The position numbers and the translations under genes were made by a program. From Dehalococcoidia bacterium (GTDB lineage Bacteria; Chloroflexota; Dehalococcoidia; Dehalococcoidales; UBA1222): DNA of 64,000 nt. Of the stretch, positions 33,329-42,900 are shown in pieces. The stretch lies in assembly GCA_003597995.1 (NCBI GenBank), contig QZJY01000026.1, positions 1 through 64,000 of the forward strand, written 5' to 3'. How positions within the stretch are numbered: the stretch's first letter is position 1; every line of letters starts with the position of its first letter. The notes under the pieces were generated by a model. That model searched no databases. It saw only the letters and a list, made by a program, of their open reading frames with translations, and had not been told where the DNA came from.

Positions 33329-34189
33329 TCATATAATCGCGGAATTTTGGGTCTCCGCAAGATACGTTTCGAGTCCCCTTTCTTTTAGATTCCGCCAGAC
33401 ACGCGCGGCTTTTTCCGCATCGCTGAACAAGGCGCACAGAGCGGGTCCGGCACCGGCCAGGTGTACCGGCTCTGCAGCGATGTTCTCGAACCCATCCCGG
33501 TATTTCCCCAGGCCGTTAAAGGCCGTGAACGCCACATTCTCAAAGACGTTGCAGAGGTCGCATGAACGAATCGACTCACCACGCGTCAGCCGCGCCACCA
33601 GAGCATCTGTCCTATCACCTGAAGTGAAATGCTCCGGGCGCAACCGGGAATAAAGAGCACCCGTCTTGAATTCGGGGCTTTCCACATGCGGCAGCAGGAG
33701 CACCATCCATGCATGATGCATATCGGGCAAAGGGCTGATGAACTCCCCACGCCCCTCGGCCAACGCCGTACCGCCGCTGAGGAAAAAAGGCACATCGGAA
33801 CCCAGTTCGCCGGCCATCTGCGCCAGATCTCCCGGCGGTATACCCAGTTCCCACAACCGATTGAGCCCCAAAAGGACAACTGCAGCGTCGCTGGAATCGC
33901 CGCCGAGTCCGGAAGACAGCGGTATAGTTTTGGTAATATCTATCAGCGCTCCACGACACGAATTAGTTTGCCGCCTGAGAATATCGACAGCGCGGGAAAC
34001 AAGGCTCTTTTCAGCCTGCCAGAGAGGACTGTCGCATTGGAATATTATTTTCTCGTTGGTTTTAAAAGATAGACGGTCGCTCAGGCTGATAGCCTGCATG
34101 ACGCTGCGGATTTCGTGATATCCGTCGGGGCGTTTTTGCAGCACTTCCAGCGTCAGGTTGATTTTAGCCGGAGTCGCAAGCGTCAACAT
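33329..34189 (-). CDS. ispE: 4-diphosphocytidyl-2-C-methyl-D-erythritol kinase IspE
   Basis: GHMP kinase of the MEP isoprenoid pathway, 286 residues. Motifs: TPAKINLTLEVLQKRPDGYHEI at the start (only in part quoted by family: AKINLTLxV, DGYHE), the ATP loop TIPLSSGLGGDSSDAA, ELGSDVPFFLSGG and the closing HLAGAGPALCALF. It overlaps rsmA by 7 bp; the rsmA-ispE pair is common in bacteria. Complete. Confidence 0.95.
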   Translation of the reverse strand: MLTLATPAKINLTLEVLQKRPDGYHEIRSVMQAISLSDRLSFKTNEKIIFQCDSPLWQAEKSLVSRAVDILRRQTNSCRGALIDITKTIPLSSGLGGDSSDAAVVLLGLNRLWELGIPPGDLAQMAGELGSDVPFFLSGGTALAEGRGEFISPLPDMHHAWMVLLLPHVESPEFKTGALYSRLRPEHFTSGDRTDALVARLTRGESIRSCDLCNVFENVAFTAFNGLGKYRDGFENIAAEPVHLAGAGPALCALFSDAEKAARVWRNLKERGLETYLAETQNSAII

Positions 34190-35067
34190 TGTTTAGCCTT
34201 AATATCAAACACTTCCCAGAGCTTCACCCATTCCGGGATGGCAAGGGTTTCAGCCCGGCGCCTTGGCTCTATCCCGGCCTTCTCCAGCAGCGGGCGGATT
34301 TCTTCTTTAGGCAGCGATAACCCTTGCGAAAGCGAATTTACCAGCTGTTTGCGATTGGCGCAAAAACCGGCGCGCACCAGTGCGAAAAACCCATCCGTTC
34401 GGGCAGTACCAATGAAGGGCTTGGGATACAGGTGAATCTTGAGAATGGCGGAATCGACTTTGGGCGCGGGGTAAAAACTGTGCGCGGATACGCTGCTTAC
34501 GATGCGCGCTTGGCCGTAAAATTGCACGGCAACGCTGAGCAGGCTCATTTCTCCGGGGGCGGCTGTTATGGCTCTGGCAACTTCTTTCTGAACCATGACG
34601 ACCATCACCCCTGGCCGCGCGTCCCCTTCGAGGAAATGGCGCAATACCGCTGAGGTGATGTAATACGGCAGGTTGGCCACCACCTTATATGCGCTTCCCA
34701 TCTGAAGGCCGGCCTTTGCCAGCAAAGCCGACGGCTTGATTTTTAAGACATCCTCGTGAACGACGGTCAGATTAGTGGCCCACGAAAGGGTTTGTTTAAG
34801 CAGCACAGAGAGGTGGTCATCCAGTTCGACGGCAATAACGCGCCCGGCGCGTTTTGCCAGTTCGGCGGTGAGCACTCCCAGACCGGGGCCGACTTCTATT
34901 ACCACATCTTGCGATGAGAGATCAGCCGCTTCTACTATCTTGCGCAAGATGCCGGAATCAATAAGAAAATTCTGCCCCAGACTTTTCTTGGCGCGGGTGT
35001 CCAGGTGGGCAAGCAGCCTCCTGGTGGTTTGCATAAGCGACTCACCCGGCACGGGTTCGGCAGTCAT
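34183..35067 (-). CDS. rsmA: 16S rRNA dimethyladenosine transferase RsmA (KsgA)
   Basis: SAM-dependent enzyme that dimethylates the two adjacent adenines in helix 45 of 16S rRNA. 294 residues from ATG 35067, 2 bp after the upstream stop codon; a frame reaching 35124 overlaps that gene and is not used. Motifs: KKSLGQNFLIDSGI, VIEVGPGLGVLT (SAM), VAVELD-type VIAVELDDHL, VANLPYYITSAVL (catalytic NLPY) and FYPAPKVDSAIL. Second gene of the leftward operon. Confidence 0.96.
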   Translation of the reverse strand: MTAEPVPGESLMQTTRRLLAHLDTRAKKSLGQNFLIDSGILRKIVEAADLSSQDVVIEVGPGLGVLTAELAKRAGRVIAVELDDHLSVLLKQTLSWATNLTVVHEDVLKIKPSALLAKAGLQMGSAYKVVANLPYYITSAVLRHFLEGDARPGVMVVMVQKEVARAITAAPGEMSLLSVAVQFYGQARIVSSVSAHSFYPAPKVDSAILKIHLYPKPFIGTARTDGFFALVRAGFCANRKQLVNSLSQGLSLPKEEIRPLLEKAGIEPRRRAETLAIPEWVKLWEVFDIKAKQC

Positions 35068-35069
35068 GC

Positions 35070-35801
35070 TTAGACCCCATGCTCGAGGCGGGACGCCAGA
35101 CGCACCGGCAGGCCGCAGCCCCACATGCGCTCACGGACTGCCGCAATATCGTAAGGCACGCGGTGCAAACGGAATATCCCGCTGTCGCTGTCGTAGGTGG
35201 CATAGCTGGCGCGCGGGTCGCTATCGCGCGGCTGCCCCACGCTCCCGGGGTTCAGAATAAGCGATGCTTTGCCCAGCACCCGGCCGACGCTTTCGGAAAG
35301 GGGCACGGCGCTGATGCTGCCGGCCTCTTTTTTAAAGCCCATGGGGATATGCGTGTGCCCCACCAGGCAGTAAGGCGTATTAAAGCAGGGGAAGTTCTCC
35401 CGGGCGCTGCTCAGCGAGACGACATACTCCCAGACCGGCTGGCGCGGGCTGCCGTGCACGAGCGTGAACCCGTCTTTTTCAAGCATAGGCTGTAAACGGC
35501 TGATAAACAGGGCGTCCTCGGTGCTTATCTGGCGCATGGTCCAGCGAATGGCCTGGGCTGCATCCGGGTCAAAGGCGTTCAACCCCGTTTTCTCTATCGC
35601 CGCCAGGTCGTGATTGCCGGCCACGCCCACGCACTTGAACTGCCTCAGGATTTCAAGACAACGGTGGGGGTCGGGGCCATATCCCACTATGTCTCCCAGA
35701 CACCAGAGCTCATCCACGCCGCCGCGGCGATCGGCGTCTTCGAGGACAGCCATCAGAGCGGTGGCATTGGAGTGTATGTCGGCAAGAATAGCGCAGCGCA
35801 T
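35070..35801 (-). CDS. Calcineurin-like metallophosphoesterase
   Basis: A 243-residue two-metal phosphoesterase of the YfcE/MJ0936-type. Metal motifs: ILADIHSNATAL (D-x-H), CLGDIVGYGPDPHRC (GD), VAGNHDLAA (GNHD), VHGSPRQP and LVGHTHIPMGF (GHTH), then LNPGSVGQPRDSDPRASYA. Likely acts on a phosphodiester or nucleotide; substrate unknown. First gene of the operon phosphoesterase-rsmA-ispE-plsY-rbr-unknown. Confidence 0.9.
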   Translation of the reverse strand: MRCAILADIHSNATALMAVLEDADRRGGVDELWCLGDIVGYGPDPHRCLEILRQFKCVGVAGNHDLAAIEKTGLNAFDPDAAQAIRWTMRQISTEDALFISRLQPMLEKDGFTLVHGSPRQPVWEYVVSLSSARENFPCFNTPYCLVGHTHIPMGFKKEAGSISAVPLSESVGRVLGKASLILNPGSVGQPRDSDPRASYATYDSDSGIFRLHRVPYDIAAVRERMWGCGLPVRLASRLEHGV

Positions 35802-35837
35802 GGCATGAATATAATATCACAAGGCGCAAGCCCTCTC

Positions 35838-35905
35838 CAGCTATCAGCTGTCGGCTATCAGCTATCAGCTGTCGGCTATCAGCTTTCGGCTGACTGCTGA
35901 GCGCT
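35838..35905. repeat. Heptamer repeat array
   Basis: About nine units of CAGCTAT/CAGCTGT/CGGCTAT type ending in TGACTGCTGAGCG, between the divergent phosphoesterase and MBL-fold genes. Confidence 0.85.
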
Positions 35906-35952
35906 GGCGGCTTCTTTGACCCTCCGAAGCGGCACGTGATACAATAACCGGC

Positions 35953-36597
35953 ATGGAAATCACATGGCTCGGACACTCGTGCTTCAGGATTCGCGGCAAG
36001 CAGACCACCATCATTACCGATCCTTTTTCCCCCGGGGTGGGCTATTCTCTGGGCAAAGCCAGCGCCAATATCGTGACGGTCAGCCACGACCACTCAGACC
36101 ATTCTTACAGCGCCGGTATCGGGGGCGACCCACGGGTGATTAAACGCCCCGGTGAATATGAAATCGCCGGTGTGCTCATCATCGGCATGTCCACTTTCCA
36201 CGACGCCAACAAGGGCGCCGACAGGGGCAAAAACACCGTCTATGTCCTGGAGATGGAAGAAATGACAATCTGCCATCTGGGCGACCTGGGCCAGCCGCTG
36301 ACCGACAGCCAGATCGAGGAAATCGGCAAGGTCGATGTCCTCATGGTTCCGGTGGGCGGGATAACCACTATCAACGCCACCACTGCTGCCGCCATGGTGC
36401 GCCAGATGGAACCGAGGGTCATTCTTCCCATGCACTACAAGACGCCGGTTTTCCAGGGTGAACTGGAGCCGGTTGAGAATTTCTTACGCGAGTTCGGGAT
36501 GCAGCAGGCCACACCTCAGCCCAAGCTCAACGTCAACAAAAACAATCTGCCGGTGACCACCCAGGTCATCCTGCTGGAATATCCTACGGGCAAGTAA
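35953..36597 (+). CDS. MBL-fold metal-dependent hydrolase (UlaG/UPF0173-like)
   Basis: A 214-residue metallo-beta-lactamase-fold protein. It begins MEITWLGHSCFRI, with the metal motif SHDHSDHSY (HxHxDH), then GEYEIAGVLIIG, ICHLGDLG and a late histidine in ILPMHYKTP. Such proteins are widespread in anaerobes; substrate unknown. It lies between two heptamer arrays and has no operon partner. Confidence 0.85.
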   Translation: MEITWLGHSCFRIRGKQTTIITDPFSPGVGYSLGKASANIVTVSHDHSDHSYSAGIGGDPRVIKRPGEYEIAGVLIIGMSTFHDANKGADRGKNTVYVLEMEEMTICHLGDLGQPLTDSQIEEIGKVDVLMVPVGGITTINATTAAAMVRQMEPRVILPMHYKTPVFQGELEPVENFLREFGMQQATPQPKLNVNKNNLPVTTQVILLEYPTGK

Positions 36598-36627
36598 AAC
36601 CAGACATCACGGGTATAGTGACAGGAC

Positions 36628-36964
36628 GGCTATCGGCTATCAGCTATCAGCTTTCAGCTATCAGCTTTCGGCTTTCGGCTATCGGCTATCAGCTATCAGC
36701 TTTCGGCTTTCAGCTTTCGGCTTTCGGCTATCGGCTATCAGCTATCAGCTTTCGGCTTTCAGCTTTCAGCTTTCAGCTTTCGGCTATCAGCTTTCAGCTT
36801 TCAGCTTTCAGCTATCAGCTTTCGGCTATCAGCTTTCAGCTATCAGCTTTCGGCTATCGGCTATCAGCTATCAGCTTTCAGCTTTCGGCTATCAGCTTTC
36901 AGCTTTCGGCTTTCGGCTATCAGCTATCAGCTTTCAGCCACCAGCTTTCGGCTGACCGCGGGCT
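36628..36964. repeat. Large heptamer repeat array (about 48 units)
   Basis: Continuous degenerate heptamers T(A/T)TC(A/G)GC over about 337 bp, ending in GCTGACCGCGG. Because 7 is not a multiple of 3, all frames are sampled every 21 bp; one frame happens to have no stop and translates as repeats of LSAISYQ, which I regard as non-coding. Confidence 0.95.
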
Positions 36965-37253
36965 GCCAATTCTTGGCAGATTCTTCGTCGTTGCGCTTCT
37001 TAGAACGACACGGACGTTGGGTACGAGATTGCCACAGGCATTTACATGCCTTCGCAATGACAATCGGAAATGGATTCCCGCTTTCACGGGAATGACATCA
37101 ACCATTGTATGTCGAGCAATTTTCATAATGGCGCCCCAGGACGCCAATTCAGGCAGTACAATAACATGGATGAGGGGTTTTTCGCTCCGGGTTCCCTGCA
37201 GACCCAGTTTTGGGACAGGTTGCCTCTCGGCGCATTTTCACAGAATCACCCGG
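36965..37253. other. Intergenic region with dispersed repeat pieces
   Basis: Contains TTCGTCGTTGCG ... GAGATTGCCACAGG ... CTTCGCAATGACA and GGATTCCCGCTTTCACGGGA (about 37072-37091), members of dispersed palindromic families also seen elsewhere in the window. No gene. Confidence 0.55.
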
Positions 37254-39353
37254 CTATAATAACGGTTTTTTGCGGCTTCTCGCCAGCAGGATGATGGCCG
37301 ACAGCAGCACCACGCCTGCTGAGCCTCCCGCCAGCACGTAATAAACCCAGTCAGGCGTTTCGCCCGGAATTTGCGGGACTATCAGCGGCGCGCCAGCCGT
37401 GGGTGGGGGAACGACCGTCACCGGCGACTGAGCAGCAGTTGTCGAAGCAGGTACAATAACCGTTGGCACGGGTGACGGAGGAAGTACCGGAAGTATCGTA
37501 ACAGTAACAGTTACAGCAGGCACCGTCGATGTTACGGGCGTTGTCAAAATGCTCGGGGGAGGCGTAGAAACAGGCAGTGCGGTGGTTGTTGCAGGGCTAG
37601 TATTGGGTGTAGTGCTTGATGGAACAACAGTCGTAGTAGGAACCGTTGCGGCTTGTGTTAAAAATGCACCCGCCGCGCTCCATTCTCCTGCGAGCGATGA
37701 CGCCAGTGCTCTTACCCGCCAGTAATAAACGGTGGAATTATCAAGCGCAACGTCAGACTGCCAGTAGCTGTTTGTCAAACTGTGCGTGCCCGTTTTCGAT
37801 ACCACCGGATTCGTAAAGTCGGATTTCCTGGACACTACCAGTTCGTAACCAGTGGCTTTAGACACCGGATTCCATTGAAACAGGGGCTTAAGCGCGGCAC
37901 CCCACGCCAACGGACTGACCAGCTGTGGCACTCCCAGAGAGGCAGTGACGAAAGACCAGGTATCTGACCACGGGCTGTACAGCGGAGTAATCCCGCGTAC
38001 GCGCCAGTAGTACGTGCTGGCAAGAGCCAGCGAAGGAGCGGTTACCCCCGTCCCGGCGCTGCTCGCAGCAAAGCCATCGGCAATAATAGAGAAATCGCTC
38101 TGCGCACTTAGCTGCCATTGATAGAGGGTGGCGCCTTCCAATGGCTGCCAGCTAAGCGACACGCCGCTCACCCGACCAGATGAAATATTACCCACATCCG
38201 AAGCGTTATGGGCGGGAAAGGATAATCTAACAGGCTGGCTGAGGGTGTCTACAAAAGTCATCAGCCGGTTACCCGCGCTATCGACGGCCCACAACTGATT
38301 GCCGACGCACTCCAGCACGCCTTCTGACAGAACGGCGCCGTCGCTCAGCCCGACGGTCACCCTTTCGAATGAAGCCGGCGAAACGGGACTGAGGCAGCGC
38401 AGCAAACCTCCCCGCGAGCTCGCCGCATTAACCGGGCGGAAGCTTGAGGCATATAATACGCCCGTGGAAGAGACTGCCAATCCCCCCAGCGTCTCATCTG
38501 AGGGAGAAGCAGGGTCCAGTCTCTGCCACGGTTGTCCTGCGCCGACACTGGCGCTGTATATTCCCCCGCCGGAAGAATCGCTTACGGCGTATACAATACG
38601 GCTGGCAGCGAAATTCTCATCGAATTCCACGCGCATCATACCGGTCAAAGGAGTAGCTGAGACCGTCTGAAAGGAGCCGCCACCGTCGCTGGACCACAAC
38701 ACCCCGCCGTCCGTGTTTCCGATGAGCAGTGTGCGGTCCTGGGCATAGCCCGGCGACAATGCCATGGAACACACCGGTAAACTGCCGGCAGAAACACCGG
38801 CGTTAAAACTCGCGCCGCCGTTGGCGGAATAGCGAACAAAAGCCTGGTTAATGCCGTCGAATTCCGATAAGAACAGGCCGCTGTCCGACGCCACGATAAA
38901 AGGATTGGGCGCGCCCGTGCCCTCGGGCGCAGGCCTGACAGACCAGGTGGAACCCGCGTCGGCCGAATACCATAACGCCGGGCCGCTTTCCGTGCTGCCC
39001 AACAAATACACCACGCGCGCTGACCTGCCGTAATCCGGCGACAGCCCTACATAATCCAGCTGGACGCTGCCCGAAGCGGCGAACACCTTCTGCCAGGTAA
39101 GCGCCCCGTCCTGCGTGCGCCATACGTTGAATAACGCCCCGCCTGAATTCGCGAAGGTTAAAACAAAGATGGTCTTATCCTGGGCGTATTTCGGTGATAC
39201 TGCGACATCGCGGAGCTGTTCGCTGGAAAAGGCTCCCGTGTTGAGCATAGCCCACGCGGGCGCTCCGGCGGCCTGAAGAGTATGGTGGGGTACAAGAGAA
39301 AGAGCAAGACAGGCGCAAAGCAAAAGGCCAGGCAGCGCCCGCTTGAAAGACAT
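37254..39353 (-). CDS. Surface protein with BNR/sortilin-like repeats, Fn3-like domains and C-terminal anchor
   Basis: A 699-residue exported protein. It has an N-terminal signal (SFKRALPGLLLCACLALSL). Residues about 40-380 hold repeated beta-propeller-like motifs around YSADAGSTWS, YSANGGASFN, WSSDGGGSF and SPDYGRS, as in BNR/sortilin-type propellers. Two Fn3-like modules follow, each ending YYWRVR (about residues 385-570). Then come a Pro/Thr/Ser/Val-rich stalk of about 90 residues, one transmembrane helix and the tail RSRKKPLL. The same plan is found in the neighbouring 1312-aa protein. Likely part of the cell-surface layer; no enzymatic function visible. Confidence 0.75.
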   Translation of the reverse strand: MSFKRALPGLLLCACLALSLVPHHTLQAAGAPAWAMLNTGAFSSEQLRDVAVSPKYAQDKTIFVLTFANSGGALFNVWRTQDGALTWQKVFAASGSVQLDYVGLSPDYGRSARVVYLLGSTESGPALWYSADAGSTWSVRPAPEGTGAPNPFIVASDSGLFLSEFDGINQAFVRYSANGGASFNAGVSAGSLPVCSMALSPGYAQDRTLLIGNTDGGVLWSSDGGGSFQTVSATPLTGMMRVEFDENFAASRIVYAVSDSSGGGIYSASVGAGQPWQRLDPASPSDETLGGLAVSSTGVLYASSFRPVNAASSRGGLLRCLSPVSPASFERVTVGLSDGAVLSEGVLECVGNQLWAVDSAGNRLMTFVDTLSQPVRLSFPAHNASDVGNISSGRVSGVSLSWQPLEGATLYQWQLSAQSDFSIIADGFAASSAGTGVTAPSLALASTYYWRVRGITPLYSPWSDTWSFVTASLGVPQLVSPLAWGAALKPLFQWNPVSKATGYELVVSRKSDFTNPVVSKTGTHSLTNSYWQSDVALDNSTVYYWRVRALASSLAGEWSAAGAFLTQAATVPTTTVVPSSTTPNTSPATTTALPVSTPPPSILTTPVTSTVPAVTVTVTILPVLPPSPVPTVIVPASTTAAQSPVTVVPPPTAGAPLIVPQIPGETPDWVYYVLAGGSAGVVLLSAIILLARSRKKPLL

Positions 39354-39396
39354 AATGCGTCCATTTTAGCCAGAGATATAGAGGGAGTCAATACCT

Positions 39397-39598
<202 letters not shown>

Positions 39599-39891
39599 AT
39601 TCGAGCCAGATTTATTCTTCGCGGAGTTTACACTGAGTCCGCCTCTTGCGGACGAATGTGTTCAGAAGGAGAAAACAAGATTGCCACACTCGTCCTCTCA
39701 CACAAGGGAAAAAGGAAACCCCTCCAGCCAGATGCTTCGGCCACTCCTGTGGCCTCCAGCATGACAACCAGGGAACTACCCCCTCACTTCCATTCGCCAT
39801 GCTCAGGACAGGCTTATCTCTCCCGCAAGGGGAGAGAAGAAGGGGCGGGATTGCCACGTCGCTACGCTCGCAACGACACCAGGGCTCGAAC
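39599..39891. other. Intergenic region with dispersed repeat pieces
   Basis: Holds a second copy of ACTGAGTCCGCCT...GCGGACGAATGTGT (about 39630-39661), CTCTCCCGCAAGGGGAGAG (about 39818-39836) and a REP-like GATTGCCACGTCGCTACGCT piece (about 39849-39880). No gene. Confidence 0.5.
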
Positions 39892-39927
39892 AAAAAGAAG
39901 AGGGCTCCCCTTGCGGGGAGCCCTCTT
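39892..39927 (-). terminator. Strong intrinsic terminator of the large surface-protein gene
   Basis: AAGAGGGCTCCCC (39898-39910) pairs perfectly with 39915-39927 around TTGC. On the minus strand the stem is followed by CTTTTTG. It lies 41 bp after the stop codon. Confidence 0.85.
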
Positions 39928-39967
39928 TGCCTTTTGGATTATCCTATCTTCCGGACGCTGGTGGGGT

Positions 39968-42900
39968 TTAGACCACTCTGCGGGTGCGGATGATGAGGAC
40001 GATCACAGCCAAAGTCAGCAGCGCGCCGACACCGACGATGACCCAGATGTAGGCCGGGGTTGGGCCAGCAGGAGGTGTGGTGAGCACGATGGTCTGCTGA
40101 GGAGGCAGAGTGAGGGTCGGGGCAGGAATAGGAGCAGCCTGCGTAATGGTAACGACCGGCTGCTGCGAGAGGATGATGGTAGGAACAGGAGCGGGAGCAG
40201 CCTGCGTAACAGTCACAGGAGGTACAACGGCTTTTTCAGTGGTGAAGTTGCCGTCGACCCATGCGCTGCTGCCGCCGCCGGCGATATCAGCCCTTACGCG
40301 CCACTGGTATGAGGTGTTGAAAGACAGCGCGGGGCCGGTATAGTTCCAGGTGACGGTCGGGGCGCCGGCCACGCCAGCCGGAACAGCGTTATTGCTGTAC
40401 AGAGGGCTGGCGAAGTTGCCGGTGGCGAGGGCAATCTGCAGGGTATAGGAAGTGGCACCCGGGACCGCCATCCAGCCGAACTGGGGCAGAACAGGTACGT
40501 TGATAGCGCCCACAATGGGCACCAGATTCATGGGAGTGACCGGGAAGGGCAGCGGGGTAACAAATGAGGTGCTGCCGCCGAACATGAAGCTGGACATAAC
40601 ATTAGCGGGGGCAGTGGTGGTGAGGATGGCCCAGACACTGGCGTAGTAGGTGGTGCCCGGAGCCATGAGTGTAACCGTAACGAAACCAGTGGTAGCGCCC
40701 ACGGTCACAGCGGATACAGCCACGCCAGCGCCGTTAACAGCAGTGTAGAGACTGGTCTGCCTGACGGGGTTGACGACGACGACATAACCGTTGGCGTTGG
40801 GCATGAGGTTAAAGGTTACAACGGCAGTGCTGGTAGCCAGGGGGGTAGCCAGGTTGGAAATGGCTACGCCGGTGCCAGCGATGGCCAGGGTATCGTTATA
40901 GGTGTAAAGCTTGGGAGTACTGGCGGTGCCATCGATGGTGAAGAGCACGTTGCCGCTGGCGGACGGGTAAGACCACAGGCCCGCAAAGACAACGGCCGGG
41001 CGAGAAGTCACTGCGGAATCCAGGTTCTCGGCGGTGGCTTCCAGACCGCGGACGCGAACAACGTCGCCGGTGGCGGCGCTGTTGTCGCCGGCATATACCA
41101 TGCCGGCGCCTTCAGTAACGCTGCCGGGGCCGCCCGGGGTGGTTACCAGACCGGGATTGTAGACGGTGAAGTTGATGGCGGCGGCGGTGTTAGTGACAGG
41201 CGCGGTCGCATCGACCAGCAGCCAGCCACTAGCGGTAGCGCCGGCGGCGATGGAAGGATAGCGCCATAGGCCGCCTACGGCGGAGACGAAAACATTGCCG
41301 GTGGTGGCATAGTCAGCGGCGGGAGCTATAGAAGCAGGACCGCTGGTGACTGTCAGGGTCGAGGTAGTAGTGGTCGAGCCGGGTACCCGGAGAAGCGTCC
41401 AGGTGAGGCCGTTATCGGCGGACTTGGCCGCTCGGAGATTGGTACCATTGGTGGCTACGGCCACCAGGTTGGTGCCGCCGGCTGATTCGATGTCGGAAAC
41501 GATGTAGCCAACGCCGAAGGGGCTGTTGGCGCCCTTAATCCACCAGTAAGCGGTGGTGTTGGTGACGAGGTTGCCGGCAGCATCACCGACAACAACGTTG
41601 GTGGAGTTCAGGGGCAGCAGGGCGTTAACAGCGGTCGGGCTGACATTGGCGCCAGGAGCGGAAGCCATGTCAGCGAAACTGTTGGCGTTGTTGGTGGACA
41701 CCTTAATGGCAGCAGCGCTGCCTACTATGGTGTAGAAGACCGCCTTGTCGGTGGCATAAGCGGGAGAAAGACGGATGATTACGCGCTGGGCATCGGTAGC
41801 GATAGCGACAGCAACGCGCTCCCAGGGGCCACCGGCAATCTGACGCCAGAGCTTGCTGGTGTTGGTGGAGGGAACAGCGTTTACCTGAGCCGTCAACGAA
41901 GTGAGGACTCTGTTTGTGCCGGTGCCGCCCCAAGCTCCGGGGACAGCAAACACGCCGCCAACGCCGTTGGTGGCGACAGGGTCAAGAGCTCCAGCGGTGG
42001 CGCCGCCAACCAACATTGAATAGGTTGCGGTGAGAGTGAACGGGCCAATTACGCCGGTGGTGGTGGTGCTGGTGATGGTAGCCACCTGGCCGACAGCAGT
42101 AAAGGTGATGGTGCCGGTGCCCTGGGTCCAGATGGAGGCCGGCGATACGGTGATACCCGTGAGGGGCAAGCCCGTAATCACGGTGTCGGTGGTTAGCGCA
42201 TCGACTTCCGCGGCGGCGATGTTAGGCAACTGCACCGTGAAGTTCGGGTCGGTGCCAGTTACGACGGGGGCGCCCGTGCCGGCCGGGAAGGTTAGATTGG
42301 TTGCGATGTTAGCCTGAACGGTGAACTGGGTGTTGGCGACCGTACCGCTTACGGTACAAGTGCCAGCGCCGGTGAAGGTGATGACGTTAGCGGTACGAGT
42401 GCCGCCGGTGACAGCGCCGTAGGTAACGCCACCATTGGTTACGGTTATGGTGGCAGTGCCGGCAGCCGCGGCGGTGATGACGACGGTATCTGCGGGAACA
42501 GCAGCAGTAACCAGGGTGGATACGGTGCCAGCGGTAATGGTAACTATACCGCCAGTAACCCCGGCAATAGCCACAGCGCCGTCGTTGTTGCGGGTGACCA
42601 TAAACATATCGCCATTGCTGCCGATAGCCAGGTCATCGATGGCACTGATGGTAGAGGTCAGGAGGTCTTCAGCAATCATGCTCCACTGGTTGAAGGTGGA
42701 GAGGCTGTCAACACTTACATTGAAAGCACCGAGCGTAGCGCCGACGTTAAGAACGTAGGCCATCTTTTGGCCAGCAGCGCCTGCAACGCCATAGTTCCTG
42801 TCGAGCAGAACCCAGGCGGTGGCTACTGCGGTCGAGCGCAGGGTCACAGCGGTAAAGGTGCTGCCCGAGGTGATGGATTTCTTGACGGTACCGACGGAAG

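Noticed and set aside
36618-37259. 213-residue ORF translating as repeats of LSAISYQ
   Set aside because: It is a by-product of the heptamer array; no ribosome-binding site, no sequence signature, and similar arrays elsewhere are closed by stops.
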